Shown here: one piece after another, positions 44,606-54,917 of the stretch
How the letters are laid out: each line of letters opens with the position of its first letter
How positions within the stretch are numbered: the first letter of the stretch is position 1
Source of the DNA: Haloarcula marismortui ATCC 43049
GTDB taxonomy: Archaea; Halobacteriota; Halobacteria; Halobacteriales; Haloarculaceae
Direction of reading: 5' to 3'
Length of the DNA: 64,000 nucleotides
Assembly (NCBI RefSeq): GCF_000011085.1
Contig: NC_006396.1
Coordinates: forward strand, 2,914,001-2,978,000
The notes under the pieces: model-generated
The model's database searches: none
Told to the model about the DNA's origin: nothing
The model's input: only the letters and a program-made list of their open reading frames with translations
Made by a program: the position numbers and the translations under genes

Positions 44606-45655
44606 CTACTGCTGGTCGTCCGGCGGGTCCCGTGCCGGTAAATAAAAAAAGACGGCGTTCCCGTCACCGCTCCGCTCGAATCGGAGTTCACCGCCGAGAG
44701 ACTCAATACACCACTTCATCACGAACAGGCCGACGCCGGTACCGTGCGCCGTTTCTGTGGCCTGCGTCGGGTCGAAGAGCGCGCTGATCTCCGTATCTGG
44801 AATCGGGGGGTTCGAATCGCGAATGCAGATCTCCACTCGGCCGGTGTTCGGTGACGGACCGACGGATACCTCGACTGACGGGGTGACAGCCTCACTGTGA
44901 ATGATTGCGTTCTCGATGGCGTGGGTGAGTGCGTATGTGAATGCGTCATTGCTGTCTACCCACAGCTCTGCCCGTTCGGTAACGGTAATCTCTGAAGTAG
45001 GGTAGTCGGTCAGGATGGTGTTCACGACACCTCGTACCCTGCGCGTGACGTGACAGCGGGTGTAGTCTGTGCCGGGGCGCGCGACTGCCCGTTCGATCTG
45101 CTTGACGGATTCGACGATGTTCGTGAGGTTTTCGACGCGAGACCGAATCGTCTTGCTGGCATCCCGCACGGCCTCAGTCCCGGCCGAAGCTGTGATACGG
45201 GCTGTGTTTCCGGCGATGACTGTCGCTTCGTTCCGCAGGTTGTGTCGCAGTATCCGCCAGAGGAGCTCCTCGCGGTGGTGTGTCTCGAAGTACTCCGTGA
45301 TGTCACGGATCTCCGCACAGACGTACGTCCTCCCGGACACGACCCGCTCCGAGAGGTGAATCCGGGCCCAGATGAGCTCGCCGTCCGCCCGTTTGATCCG
45401 CCACGTGAACTGGCGCGACCCGCCTGCGGCGCTGTCTTGCAACCGGGACCTGAAATCGGCGACAGAGTGGACGAATGTGTTTGCGGTGTACTCGCTGATC
45501 GACCGCTCGCGCAACTCCGAAACTGAGTATCCGAATATCTCTGCTAGCCGTTCGTTGCCGTCCAGAATAGCACCACTGTCGGGGTCGTACAGTGCGATAC
45601 CGATGTTGAGCGCGTCGTATGCTGCTGGAAGCGCGTGCCCCGTCTGAGATGCCAT
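44606..45655 (-). CDS. PAS-domain sensor histidine kinase
   Basis: 349 aa, soluble. The PAS domain (about 10-120, [24 protein letters not shown]) is followed by a histidine-kinase core with phosphoacceptor H138 (ILRHNLRNE), the N-box HAIENAIIH and a late [18 protein letters not shown] glycine box. It senses an unknown cue in the cytoplasm. No response regulator is adjacent. Confidence 0.9.
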   Translation of the reverse strand: MASQTGHALPAAYDALNIGIALYDPDSGAILDGNERLAEIFGYSVSELRERSISEYTANTFVHSVADFRSRLQDSAAGGSRQFTWRIKRADGELIWARIHLSERVVSGRTYVCAEIRDITEYFETHHREELLWRILRHNLRNEATVIAGNTARITASAGTEAVRDASKTIRSRVENLTNIVESVKQIERAVARPGTDYTRCHVTRRVRGVVNTILTDYPTSEITVTERAELWVDSNDAFTYALTHAIENAIIHSEAVTPSVEVSVGPSPNTGRVEICIRDSNPPIPDTEISALFDPTQATETAHGTGVGLFVMKWCIESLGGELRFERSGDGNAVFFYLPARDPPDDQQ

Positions 45656-46003
45656 TGCTATTCAGGTAGCGCGGCGAGACGCCTTGCTGTTACTAATAGC
45701 AGTACATAGTGCTATAACGCGGTACAGACGTCTCATCGCCCGACGGGGGTATCTCTCTTCGTCGACGACTGACCGCGTGCGGGATGAACAGCCCGGTCTT
45801 CTCGCTGATCCCCCGGCACGATATGGAACGAAGTAGTCCCTGTCATCCCCGGTGCACCCACACCGCCTGCACACCGGCCAAGTGCCCCAATCCCACCTGT
45901 AGACACCGCTGACGAGATGCTCCTTCCCGCTTTTCCGCGACTGCCTTCGAAACGGACCTGTCCGCTAGTCGCGGAGCGTACCGTCGCGGACCTGCGGACG
46001 GTC
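45656..46003. other. Spacer between thrB and a histidine-kinase gene
   Basis: GC-rich over most of its length, with an AT-richer part near the kinase start (45690-45720). Minus-strand frame 45733-45843 (MTGTTSFHIVPGDQRED...) could encode a 36-residue peptide, but I see no family and no promoter. No RNA or repeat is identified. Confidence 0.35.
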
Positions 46004-46879
46004 TCAGAACACTTCAGCGCCGCCGCCGATACGTGTCTGGTACACCCGGGCGTCGACCCCGCGCTCGCCGAAGGCGTCGAGCATCGTGCTCGCGATTTGC
46101 CGACGGTCTTCCTCTGCGCAGGCGGCGATAACCGTCGGGCCGGCCCCGGAGATTGTGACACCGGTTGCACCGGCCGCCAGCGCGGCTTCACGAACCTGTT
46201 CGTAGCCGTCGATGAGCTTCGCGCGGGCCGGCGTCACCACGGTGTCGTGCATCCCCTGACCGACGAGTTCGGGGTCGTCGCGGTGCATCCCCGTCGTCAG
46301 CGACGCGGCGTTGCCGACCGTCTCTACCATCTGGTCGACGCGGGCGGTCTCCGGGACGACGTTACGCGCGTCCCGCGTCGAAACCACGATATCGGGGAGA
46401 CACGCGACAAGCGGGATGTCGGCGTCGACCTGCGTGACGCCCTTGTCGGTTGCGATGGTGAACCCGCCCATGATCGAGGGGGCGACGTTGTCGTCGTGGG
46501 CGTCTCCGGAGACAACAGCCTCGCCCTTGGCGGCGATGGGGACCAGTTCCTCGCGGGAGTAGCCGCGGTCGTACAGTTCGTTCAGCCCAACGGCCGCTGC
46601 GGCGGCGCTGGCCGCGGAGGAGCCAAGCCCCGATGCGGGGCGGACACCCTTATCTATCTGAATGCGTGCCGGCGCGTCAAGTGCGTCAGCGACCGCGCCG
46701 ACGGTGTTCTTGTCGGGGTCTTCCGGGATGTACTGGCTGCCAGCACCGGTTACGTCGATGGTCACCCGGTCAGCTTTCTCCAGACGGACAACGTCGGCCG
46801 GACGCTCCAGTGCAACGCCGAACACGTCGAAGCCGCTCCCGAGGTTCGCACTGGTAGCCGGCGCCCGGACTGTCAGCAT
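46004..46879 (-). CDS. thrB: Homoserine kinase
   Basis: 291 aa GHMP kinase. Phosphate loop PASGLGSSAASAAAA at about 81-95; start LTVRAPATSANLGSGFD is the homoserine-kinase signature; TISGAGPTVIA is the GHMP C-terminal motif. It phosphorylates homoserine for threonine synthesis. Start at 46879; the longer in-frame extension crosses AT-rich DNA. No other threonine gene is adjacent. Confidence 0.94.
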   Translation of the reverse strand: MLTVRAPATSANLGSGFDVFGVALERPADVVRLEKADRVTIDVTGAGSQYIPEDPDKNTVGAVADALDAPARIQIDKGVRPASGLGSSAASAAAAAVGLNELYDRGYSREELVPIAAKGEAVVSGDAHDDNVAPSIMGGFTIATDKGVTQVDADIPLVACLPDIVVSTRDARNVVPETARVDQMVETVGNAASLTTGMHRDDPELVGQGMHDTVVTPARAKLIDGYEQVREAALAAGATGVTISGAGPTVIAACAEEDRRQIASTMLDAFGERGVDARVYQTRIGGGAEVF

Positions 46880-47002
46880 GCCTGCGAATTTCAGCAGTGT
46901 AGGCAAAAAGGTAGCGAACCGACACTGTGGCCGTTTCCCAGTACTGAGAACGCGGCCCAAAGGCATAATGCTGGGAAACCTGACGTTGGGATAGGTATTG
47001 CT

Positions 47003-49231
47003 ATGGATGTCGACATTGCAACGGTCGCCATCCTCGGGAACGCGGGTGGGGCGCTCATTGGTTTCGCAGTTGCGATTACCGCCACCCGATATCAGGATGT
47101 CCCCGGCGCTCGCCAGTACAGCTGGCTCGCGCTGGCTGGAGGAAGCTGGTGTGCCGTCTCGATGGCGAAGATCATTGCCAGTAATCCTGCAGTGGTAGAG
47201 ACAGCCTATGTGATAGCACGAACCGTCTCTTCGCAGATAATCGCGCTCTGGATTATTCTCGTTCTTGTCTACACCGGGCGCCGCTCGTGGCTCCGACCGT
47301 CTCGTCTCATTCCACTCTTGATTGTGGCGAACGCAGACGTACTGCTACTATTGCTCGGTCAGGGACGCTTCGGTCAGGCGATAGCTGTCCCCGTCACTCA
47401 GAACGGTGTAACGCTGCTCGCCGTTCAGCGCGGGGTCGCCTTTGCGGCTACGCTGACCATCTCTTATCTGCCGGTGCTGCTTGGGTACGGGTTCCTGATC
47501 GAATTCCTGTTTCGGTCGGGAAACATCTACCGGCGCCAGACTGCGGTAATCGGCGCTGGAACTGCTCTCCCGATGATTGCCGCCCTGCTGTACGACCTCG
47601 GGTACACGCCCCATCCCGCTATCGACTTTACGCCGGGAGTGTTCGCAGTGAGTATGTTGTTCGTCGGCTGGGCGCTATTCGAGGATGAATCCCTGTCTGT
47701 AACGACGCTGTCGGGTGACACCCTCGTCGACAATCTCCCCGACCCGGTCATCGCTCTCAACGACGACTGTGTCATCATTGATTATAACGCCGCGGCGGCC
47801 AGCGCGCTGGGTCATCCGGAGCCCAACGGGGAGCACCTCGATAACATCGCTCCCGGTCTTTCAGAACAGATCGAGCGTGGCGAGGTGTTCTCGCTCGGGG
47901 ATTCGATTACGTACTACAACCCACAGACGACGAGCCTCACCGACCAGTTCGGGACGGAACGTGGTCGCCTCGTCGTGCTCAGGGACGTCACCGGGCAGCA
48001 GCGCCGTCAGGACCGACTCGAAGCGCTGCAGGCCGCGACCCAGCAGTTCATCGAGGCAGAAACCGCCGAGGCGGTCGCGGAGATGGCCGTCGAGTTCGCG
48101 ACGGCCGTGCTTGACCAGAACGCGGCGGGCGTGTTCCTCGAAGAGAATAGCGTTCTTGAACCGGCCGTCATCAGCGAGACGATCGAAAATAACGTTGAGG
48201 AAGAACTGCTATACGGGTCACCGACTGACAGGCCCGAAAGCAAACTCTGGCAGACGTACGAAACCGGTGAGATACAGACTGTCTCGCTGGAGCAGGACGG
48301 ACTCGACCCGCTCGACAACGCGCTTATGCTGCCGCTTGGCTCCCACGGCGTGATGGCGATCACCGCATACGGCAGCACCTTCGCCACGGAGGACAGGCGA
48401 TACGCCGCGATTCTCGCACAGACGACGCAGGTCGCCCTCGATCAGGTTGAGCGCGAGCGCGAACTCCGCCAGAGCCGGAGCTCAGTCCAGCGACGCCGCG
48501 AACAGATAGAGTTCTTCAACGGCATCCTCAGACACTCGCTGCACAACGCGATGGTCGTCATCCGCGGCCGCGCGGAGCACATCAGGGATGATGTCCCGTC
48601 ATCAAAACAGCGCCATCTCGACAGCATCAGCGACTGGTGTGGGACGCTCACAGAGATGAGCGAAACGATCCGGGATATCAACAACACGGTGACAGCAAGC
48701 GAAGCCGAGCGGCTGGACACCGTCGATCTTAACGCCACACTCCGGCGCTCAATTGAGTCGCTCCGAGTCGAGTACGATTCGGTATCGGTCTCCTGCGAAC
48801 TGGACGGTGAGTACAGCGTGCAGGCGAATGAGTTGCTCGAAGAGGTCCTCCTGAGCATCCTCCGGAACGCGGTCGACCACAACAACGCCGACACCCCGCA
48901 GGTAACCGTCTCGGTCCAGCAGGCCGGCGACTGGCTGCAAGTCCGCATCGCTGACGACGGCCCCGGTATGAGCGATGAATTAAAGACGAAAGTGTTTGAG
49001 CGCGGGCTCTCACCCGACCAGACCGCCGACGGGTTCGGCCTCTACTTCGTCTCGGTCATGATGGAGCTGTACGGCGGGACGCTCTGGTTCGAAGACAACC
49101 GCCCGACGGGGACGGTCGCTGTTCTCGAACTCCAGCGGGCGGTGACGTGCAGCAAAGCCGGCGACGACCCCCAGTCCGGCGACACCGAGACGGCGGCGAC
49201 CGAAGCGCAAACTAAATCCCACAACCGCTGA
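47003..49231 (+). CDS. Membrane-bound PAS/GAF sensor histidine kinase
   Basis: 742 aa. The N-terminal 7-8 helices (about 1-230) form the haloarchaeal 7TM histidine-kinase sensor. Then come PAS (about 240-330), GAF (about 345-480), dimerisation with H511 (ILRHSLHNAM), and HATPase (ILRNAVDHNN, DDGPGMS, DGFGLYFV). The start is ATG 47003 (MDVDIATVAIL); an upstream open extension is antisense to thrB. It is probably a light, redox or membrane cue sensor; output unknown. Confidence 0.9.
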   Translation: MDVDIATVAILGNAGGALIGFAVAITATRYQDVPGARQYSWLALAGGSWCAVSMAKIIASNPAVVETAYVIARTVSSQIIALWIILVLVYTGRRSWLRPSRLIPLLIVANADVLLLLLGQGRFGQAIAVPVTQNGVTLLAVQRGVAFAATLTISYLPVLLGYGFLIEFLFRSGNIYRRQTAVIGAGTALPMIAALLYDLGYTPHPAIDFTPGVFAVSMLFVGWALFEDESLSVTTLSGDTLVDNLPDPVIALNDDCVIIDYNAAAASALGHPEPNGEHLDNIAPGLSEQIERGEVFSLGDSITYYNPQTTSLTDQFGTERGRLVVLRDVTGQQRRQDRLEALQAATQQFIEAETAEAVAEMAVEFATAVLDQNAAGVFLEENSVLEPAVISETIENNVEEELLYGSPTDRPESKLWQTYETGEIQTVSLEQDGLDPLDNALMLPLGSHGVMAITAYGSTFATEDRRYAAILAQTTQVALDQVERERELRQSRSSVQRRREQIEFFNGILRHSLHNAMVVIRGRAEHIRDDVPSSKQRHLDSISDWCGTLTEMSETIRDINNTVTASEAERLDTVDLNATLRRSIESLRVEYDSVSVSCELDGEYSVQANELLEEVLLSILRNAVDHNNADTPQVTVSVQQAGDWLQVRIADDGPGMSDELKTKVFERGLSPDQTADGFGLYFVSVMMELYGGTLWFEDNRPTGTVAVLELQRAVTCSKAGDDPQSGDTETAATEAQTKSHNR

Positions 49232-49242
49232 TAGGTCGGGGT

Positions 49243-50604
49243 ATGATTGGCGTCGTCGGTGGCGGTATCGCCGGCCTCTCGGCAGCGTACCGGCTCCAGC
49301 AACGTGGTCACGAGGTACGTGTCTTCGAGGCGAGTGAGGACCTCGGCGGCCTGGCAGCGACCTACGAGACGGCCGGAGACCCCATCGAGAAATTCTATCA
49401 CCACCTCTCGAAATCCGAGGAAACAATCGTCGACCTCGCCGAGGAACTGGGCCTCGGTGATGCGGTCGAGTGGCATATCGGGGAGAACGCCTACTACGTC
49501 GACGGCGTCGTCCACCCCATGGACAAGCCCTGGGAAATCCTCTCGTACCCGCACCTCTCGCTGTACGACACGTTCCGGCTGGGGATGCTCGTTCTCGATA
49601 TCGACGTTCGCGGCGGCGTCCCGTCGTTCGACACCTACGAGCGGCTGGAAGACTTCGAGGGCGTGCCCATCGAGGAGTTCGTCGTCGACCACACTACCCG
49701 GGGCGTCTACGAGAACTTTTTCGAGCCGCTGCTCGATGCGAAGTTCGGCGACCGGAAAGACGACGTGAGCGCCGCGTGGCTACTCGGCCGAGTCAAATTC
49801 CGCGGCGAGCGGGACATCCTGAACGGCGAGATTCTGGGCTACTTCGACGGCGGATTCGGTCGCCTGCTCGACGCGCTGGTCGACGCCGTCGGCCGCGACA
49901 ACATTGCAACTGGCACGCGCGTCTCCGACATCGATACGAGTGGCGGGACCGTCTCGTCGCTGACGGCCACGGACGGAACCGAGACGACGGTTCACGACGT
50001 TGACAGCGTCGTCGTCGCGACGATGCCGAACGTGCTGGAAGCCCTGACCGGCTACACCTGCGACATCGATTTCCAGGGGACAGTATGCTCGGTTATCAGC
50101 ATGGACGAACCCTTGCTTGATACGTACTGGCTGAACATCGCCGACGACGCTCCCTTCGGCGCGCTCATCGAACACACGAACTTCGTCTCCGCGGAGCGGT
50201 ACGGCGGCGAGCATCTGCTGTACGTCGCCCGCTACATTCAGGACGAATCCGAAGCCATCTGGCAACAGAGCGACGACGAGGTCGCCGAGACGTGGCTGCA
50301 GGGCATCGAATCGCTCTTCCCTGATTTCGACCGCGACGCCGTCAACTGGATTCGAACAGGGCGCAATCCACGGACTGCGCCGGTCTACGAACGCGGGTAT
50401 CTCGACATGGTCATCCCGTACGACCTGAGCGACGCCGTCGCGGACGGCCTCTACTACGCCGGGATGGCCTCACGTGCCCAGTACCCGGAGCGCTCGCTCA
50501 ACGGCGGTATCGTCGCGGGCTTCGAGTGCGCCGACCGCATCGCACGCGACCCGTCTGCGGCGACGAAAACCGACGAGTCGCCGCTTTCGGAAGCCCAACG
50601 CTGA
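49243..50604 (+). CDS. FAD-dependent amine oxidase/protoporphyrinogen-oxidase-like protein
   Basis: 453 aa. Rossmann dinucleotide loop GGGIAG at 6-11; RVFEASEDLGGLAATYETAG is the FAD-binding follow-on. The C-terminal GLYYAGMASRAQYPERSLNGGIVAG closes the FAD site. Overall it resembles UDP-galactopyranose mutase/amine oxidase-like flavoproteins. It starts 11 bp after the kinase gene and may be co-transcribed. Substrate unknown. Confidence 0.85.
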   Translation: MIGVVGGGIAGLSAAYRLQQRGHEVRVFEASEDLGGLAATYETAGDPIEKFYHHLSKSEETIVDLAEELGLGDAVEWHIGENAYYVDGVVHPMDKPWEILSYPHLSLYDTFRLGMLVLDIDVRGGVPSFDTYERLEDFEGVPIEEFVVDHTTRGVYENFFEPLLDAKFGDRKDDVSAAWLLGRVKFRGERDILNGEILGYFDGGFGRLLDALVDAVGRDNIATGTRVSDIDTSGGTVSSLTATDGTETTVHDVDSVVVATMPNVLEALTGYTCDIDFQGTVCSVISMDEPLLDTYWLNIADDAPFGALIEHTNFVSAERYGGEHLLYVARYIQDESEAIWQQSDDEVAETWLQGIESLFPDFDRDAVNWIRTGRNPRTAPVYERGYLDMVIPYDLSDAVADGLYYAGMASRAQYPERSLNGGIVAGFECADRIARDPSAATKTDESPLSEAQR

Positions 50605-50709
50605 GGGCTTTGCTGCCCGAGTCGATATCCTACGCTCCGGCCATATGTTGGCTGCCCCTTCTGATTACGGCTGATACAGCGAAAAACAGGCCTCCGACCG
50701 CCGTCTGGC

Positions 50710-51318
50710 TCAGTCGCCGGCCGCGCTTTCCACGTCGTCCTCGTCGATGACCGGCGCGTCGGTCGGGCTCACGTCGTCCGGTTCCTCGCGGCCGCCACCG
50801 ACTAGCATCTCGCCGTCCTCGGTTTCGACGTAGACGTCGTCAGCAAAGCCACCGACGGCGTGGGGGTGTTCCGGCTCGTCCAGTCGCTCTGGCGTCGACG
50901 GCGCGTCGGTGACGCCGCCGGCCGGCCGGAACGTCCCGAGCGGGTCGTCGATGGTGATGCTGTGCGCGTCGAAGAAGTCCGCGTACCGCTCGTAGTGGGC
51001 TTCGAGTTCGTCGGCCGGGAACTCCATCATCTCCGTCCAGCCGTGGTTGTAGAAGTCGAAATTCGCCTGAATGTGGGTGATTTCCCGAGCCTCAGCCTCC
51101 GAGTACTCTGCTTCGAGTGCAGCCACGTAGGTGTCCATCGTGCCGTCGAAGAAGTCATCGAGGTGGTCGCGCCGCTCCTCCCGGTGTGCCTCGTCGGCCT
51201 TCCCGAGGAAGATTTTGGTGTGGAGTTTCACCAGCCCGTAGTTGGCCACCGACCGGACGCCGGGTGTGGTCAGCGCCTTCTTGCTTGCCCAGTGGCGCGG
51301 GTTCTGGTAGATTTTCAT
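50710..51318 (-). CDS. Conserved haloarchaeal protein (DUF6149-like)
   Basis: 202 aa. The N-terminal 120 residues (KIYQNPRHWASKKALTTPGV, DEAHREERRDHLDDFFDGTM) are helical and conserved in haloarchaea. The tail (about 140-202) is very acidic and low-complexity. The start MKIYQNPRHW at 51318 is used since upstream codons do not belong to the family. Function unknown. Confidence 0.75.
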   Translation of the reverse strand: MKIYQNPRHWASKKALTTPGVRSVANYGLVKLHTKIFLGKADEAHREERRDHLDDFFDGTMDTYVAALEAEYSEAEAREITHIQANFDFYNHGWTEMMEFPADELEAHYERYADFFDAHSITIDDPLGTFRPAGGVTDAPSTPERLDEPEHPHAVGGFADDVYVETEDGEMLVGGGREEPDDVSPTDAPVIDEDDVESAAGD

Positions 51319-51439
51319 TTCAATTTCGAATACGGGCCCCAGCGCCTTCAAATCCCCGACTATCGGTGTGTTCAGTTCGCTATCGGAAACGATACGCAGA
51401 TAGCAATCCACATTAGGCCTGATTTCGTACCGGCCGTAC

Positions 51440-52690
51440 ATGAGCACGTCGCACGTAATCATCGGTGACGGCATCGCGGGTGCGTCCGCAGCCGAAACAA
51501 TCCGGGAAGCGGACCCGGATGCGTCGGTCACAGTCCTGACCGACGAGGGGGAGGCACTGTATAACCGGATTCTCATCAAGGAGTTCGCCAAGGGGAAGCT
51601 GCCGGAAGCGCCGATCTCGATCCACGAGCCGGAGTGGTATGACGAACGCGACATCGACCTCCAGCTGAACACTCACGTGACGGACATCGATCCCGATGCC
51701 CACGAGATCCAGACCCACGAGGGGGACACCTACGAATACGACAAGCTGCTGGTGGCTACGGGTGGGACGCCGGCACAGGTTCCGGTCGAGAACAGCGACG
51801 CCGACGGCATCCACCACTTCTGGACGTTCCAGGATGCACGTGGCATCCGTGAGCACGCCGACGAGGCCGACCAGGGTATCATCGTCGGGGCTGGACTGCT
51901 CGGCATCGACCTCGCGGCGGTCTGTGCCGCACAGGAAATCGACGCGAAGTACCTGATGCGTGGCAACCGCTGGTGGCGCTACGCGCTCTCGGAGGAGGGC
52001 GCAGAGATCATCCACGAGGCCCTCGAAGAGAACGGTGTCGAACCCGTCTTCGAATCCGGCGTCGACCACTTCGAAGTCGACGACGACGGTCACGTCACCG
52101 GCGCGGTCGACCCCGACGGCAACCACTACGAGGGCGAATGGGCCGGCGTCGCTATCGGCCTCGATTTCAACACCGAGTTCCTCAACGGGACCGGGCTCGA
52201 ACTCGACGACGGCGTCGTCGTCGACGAGTACATGCAGACCAACGTCGAGGACATCTACGCTGCGGGTGACCTCACCCAGTTCTACGACACCATCCTCGAC
52301 TCTCAGGCGCAAAACGGCGCGTGGGGTTCAGCCAAGGAGCAGGGGTCAGTCGCCGGGACGAACATGGTCGCGGACGCCGAGGAAAAGGAGTTCCGCTGGG
52401 TCTCCTCGTACTCCATCACGCACTTTGACTTCCCGTTCCTTTCCTTCGGCCATCCGACCCGTGGCGACGACGAAGCCGAACGGAAGTACTCCGACAGCGA
52501 GTGGCGGCGGCTCGCCTTCGAGGACGGACAGCTCGTTGGTGGCGTGCTGATCGGCGACCTCTCACAGCAGTCGGCGTTCAAACAGCTCATCCGCGAAGAG
52601 CGGCAGGTCGCCGACAAAAAGGAACTGCTGCTGGAGAAGGAAGTCGACCTCGAAGAAGTCAAGGCGCAGACGCCCGCACCGGCCGAATAA
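51440..52690 (+). CDS. NAD(P)/FAD-dependent oxidoreductase (NirB/rubredoxin-reductase-like)
   Basis: 416 aa. FAD loop GDGIAGASAAE near the start (9-19) and a second GxGxxG-type loop GAGLLGIDLAAV (about 153-164) for NAD(P)H. A YAAGDLTQF segment near 274 contacts FAD. Disulfide-reductase-type fold without the redox CxxxxC. It probably passes electrons from NAD(P)H to an unknown acceptor. Divergent from the DUF6149-like gene (121 bp). Confidence 0.88.
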   Translation: MSTSHVIIGDGIAGASAAETIREADPDASVTVLTDEGEALYNRILIKEFAKGKLPEAPISIHEPEWYDERDIDLQLNTHVTDIDPDAHEIQTHEGDTYEYDKLLVATGGTPAQVPVENSDADGIHHFWTFQDARGIREHADEADQGIIVGAGLLGIDLAAVCAAQEIDAKYLMRGNRWWRYALSEEGAEIIHEALEENGVEPVFESGVDHFEVDDDGHVTGAVDPDGNHYEGEWAGVAIGLDFNTEFLNGTGLELDDGVVVDEYMQTNVEDIYAAGDLTQFYDTILDSQAQNGAWGSAKEQGSVAGTNMVADAEEKEFRWVSSYSITHFDFPFLSFGHPTRGDDEAERKYSDSEWRRLAFEDGQLVGGVLIGDLSQQSAFKQLIREERQVADKKELLLEKEVDLEEVKAQTPAPAE

Positions 52691-52738
52691 GGCCAGCCGA
52701 CACCGATATTTTTACGCGCTGCGGACGTAGCAGCATGT

Positions 52739-52963
52739 ATGCGCAACGCCCTCTCCCGCGTCGTTGCTTGGCTCAGCCGCCGCAGCGACCGGTCGGGTGA
52801 GGCAGACAAAACGGGCGACGAGAGCGGCGGCTTCGCCGGCTCGCGGCTCGATGCGTCGGTCAATCAGGGGCACGGTCAGGGCGACCCACGGGCCGCCAGC
52901 GAGATGGCGGCGGTCCAAGAGCAGGCCGACCGGCTCACACAGACGGACCAGCACCGCGAATAA
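52739..52963 (+). CDS. Small hydrophilic protein, unknown
   Basis: 74 aa. It begins MRNALSRVVAWLSRRSDRSG and ends QEQADRLTQTDQHRE. The N-terminus is basic and amphipathic; the rest is acidic, Gly/Gln-rich and probably disordered with a C-terminal helix. Lies 48 bp after the flavoprotein. No domain recognised. Confidence 0.6.
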   Translation: MRNALSRVVAWLSRRSDRSGEADKTGDESGGFAGSRLDASVNQGHGQGDPRAASEMAAVQEQADRLTQTDQHRE

Positions 52964-53015
52964 CTGCCAGCGGGAGAACGACGCTCTTTTTTCGCCCTAA
53001 GGCGGAGAGTCGCGT

Positions 53016-53432
53016 ATGGATGGCGGCAGCGGCGATATGACACTCGCGTTCGACCTCGACGCCCTCAAGCAACTGGCCTACCCGGACAGCGTGTTCAACG
53101 ACGCGCGCCAGTGGTCTGAGTACGTCGGCGTCATCTCCGAACAGCCCACTTACGTCGTGACCAACTTCACCCGGAAACACCGGATCAGACAGGACTTCTT
53201 CTCAGGGCCGCGCGGCCGCGAGGAGAGCCTCGAAAACGTCAAAGAGCAGTTCGACACTGACCGACACGTCTTCGTCGGCGCTGACGACGAGGACGCCGAT
53301 CTCGCCGAGACGGCGGGCTGGGAGTACCTCCCCGTCACGCAGGCCGCAGAGGCGGCCGACTGGGACCTTGGCGAACCCGAGACGCCGGACACAGCAACTG
53401 ACGAGGACGAGCAGCGCGACGACTGGCCGTAA
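53016..53432 (+). CDS. DUF7124-like haloarchaeal protein
   Basis: 138 aa, acidic, soluble. Conserved-looking segments are MTLAFDLDALKQLAYPDSVF, YVGVISEQPTYVVTNFTRKH and RQDFFSGPRGREESL. The last 40 residues are acidic and low-complexity. It looks like a small alpha/beta domain of unknown function. Confidence 0.7.
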   Translation: MDGGSGDMTLAFDLDALKQLAYPDSVFNDARQWSEYVGVISEQPTYVVTNFTRKHRIRQDFFSGPRGREESLENVKEQFDTDRHVFVGADDEDADLAETAGWEYLPVTQAAEAADWDLGEPETPDTATDEDEQRDDWP

Positions 53433-53506
53433 GCGGCACAGTCCCGCCGTCGGCGGGTATCTACGATTCGACTAGTTTTATATTTTCCCGGAGAGCGACT
53501 GAAGAT

Positions 53507-54280
53507 ATGGCCCTCCAGATCGGCCGTGCTTTCCAGGACGGTATTGACGAACTACTCAGCGAACGTGGGGCGATGTTTGCCGGCGTATTCATCGTCTATG
53601 GATTGCTCAGCTCTGTTGTCTGGGCGTCACTTTCGCAGGCGTTCACAGAACTGTTTCTGGGGCGACTGCCGAGCGATGCACAGGTAAATCAGGCAGCAAT
53701 GGCTGGGAGTACCCCACTGGCACTCGACCTGCCGCTTGCAGTTACTGGCGTCGGTGCGCTCGTGTTGCTTATCCTCAATGAGGCGCTGAACATCGTCGCA
53801 ATCCGTGCCTTTGCCAGTGATGACCGCGAACCGATTCCCGACAATGTGGGCCGACGGCTCGGGAGGACCGTTGTGGTCGCGATCGCAGCTGGCATCCTCA
53901 CCACTATCGCAGTGGGTATCGGCCTCATTCTACTCATCATCCCCGGACTGGTGTTTGGACTCCTGTTCTTCTTTGTCCGACAGGAGATTGCACTGAACGA
54001 CAGCGGCGTTATCGAATCAATTAGCAACAGTGTCAGCGTCGTCACCGACAACCTCCTCGCCACGTTCGTTCTGGCTATTGTGCTCGTGGTGCTTGGATTC
54101 GTTCTCGGAGGTGCCGTCAGCTTTCTCCCGATCTCGTTGCCGCCAATGGTGTTGGCGACAGTCTCTACTGTCTTCTCAAGTGTCGTCAGCGTCTTCTCAA
54201 TCGCTGTGACGACTGTCGCGTACCTCCAAGCAACGGGGTCCAGCTACACACAGGACACAGAGTCCATCGGCGGGCTCTAA
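53507..54280 (+). CDS. Polytopic membrane protein, unknown (DUF7847-like)
   Basis: 257 aa with about five to six hydrophobic segments (24-44, 78-100, 118-150, 180-205, 215-240). The middle helix pair contains LLIIPGLVFGLLFFFVRQEI, a pattern shared with haloarchaeal DUF4013-like and glycerophosphodiester-phosphodiesterase membrane domains. Function unknown. Confidence 0.72.
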   Translation: MALQIGRAFQDGIDELLSERGAMFAGVFIVYGLLSSVVWASLSQAFTELFLGRLPSDAQVNQAAMAGSTPLALDLPLAVTGVGALVLLILNEALNIVAIRAFASDDREPIPDNVGRRLGRTVVVAIAAGILTTIAVGIGLILLIIPGLVFGLLFFFVRQEIALNDSGVIESISNSVSVVTDNLLATFVLAIVLVVLGFVLGGAVSFLPISLPPMVLATVSTVFSSVVSVFSIAVTTVAYLQATGSSYTQDTESIGGL

Positions 54281-54334
54281 CCCGCTGTAGTCCGTATCGC
54301 GGCCTTTAACCACGCGAGCGACCAATCATGGGTA

Positions 54335-54868
54335 ATGGCTGAACCGCGCGTGCCCGGTGGGCGCGAGTCCGAACTCGAACTGGCCTGTGGCGAACTCGTC
54401 GACACGCATGACCTCCATCTGGGGATGCGGGAGTTCGCGTGTGACTGCGGGCAGACTCACGGCGTCGTGCTTGACCCGCACCCGCTGGCACGGTTCGTGC
54501 CGGAGTTTCTCACCGAGGTGCTACACGCGACTATCGAGACCAACGACGACTACGATGAGTTCACCACCGTCCACCTGATGGGCGTCGTCATGGAGGAGTT
54601 CCCCGAGAAGGTCGTCGCCGCCGACACCAGCGAGGACGGGTCAGTTGGCTTCTCGCTGGCATGGGTGAGTGACTTCGATTCCCGCCGTCTTCACGAAATC
54701 GTCGTCGAACTGCTCGTGGAACTGATGGAACACGCTATCAGCCACGCCGAGGACGACGACGTGATGGCGGAGTTCGAGGAGCAGATGCTCCAGTTCGATG
54801 TTGACGCATTTGTCGAACAGTACCGCGACGAGCGAAACTTCGACGGCCGATCTGATACCGCGATCTGA
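54335..54868 (+). CDS. DUF5815 family protein
   Basis: 177 aa, strongly acidic and soluble. The N-terminal CGELVDTHDLHLGMREFACDCGQTHGVV has three cysteines and histidines that could bind a metal. A helical remainder follows (FVPEFLTEVLHATIETND). Conserved across haloarchaea; no function is established. Confidence 0.78.
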   Translation: MAEPRVPGGRESELELACGELVDTHDLHLGMREFACDCGQTHGVVLDPHPLARFVPEFLTEVLHATIETNDDYDEFTTVHLMGVVMEEFPEKVVAADTSEDGSVGFSLAWVSDFDSRRLHEIVVELLVELMEHAISHAEDDDVMAEFEEQMLQFDVDAFVEQYRDERNFDGRSDTAI

Positions 54869-54917
54869 GACCGACTGCGACCTGAGCACTTAGTAGGGCG
54901 GGCTCGCATACCCACGC

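Noticed and set aside
45733..46191. Minus-strand ORF spanning the thrB end and its spacer
   Set aside because: Half of it is an out-of-frame shadow of thrB, and the remainder has no recognisable feature.
45917..47002. N-terminal extension of the 7TM histidine kinase
   Set aside because: It runs antisense across thrB and encodes no domain; the membrane region begins at ATG 47003.
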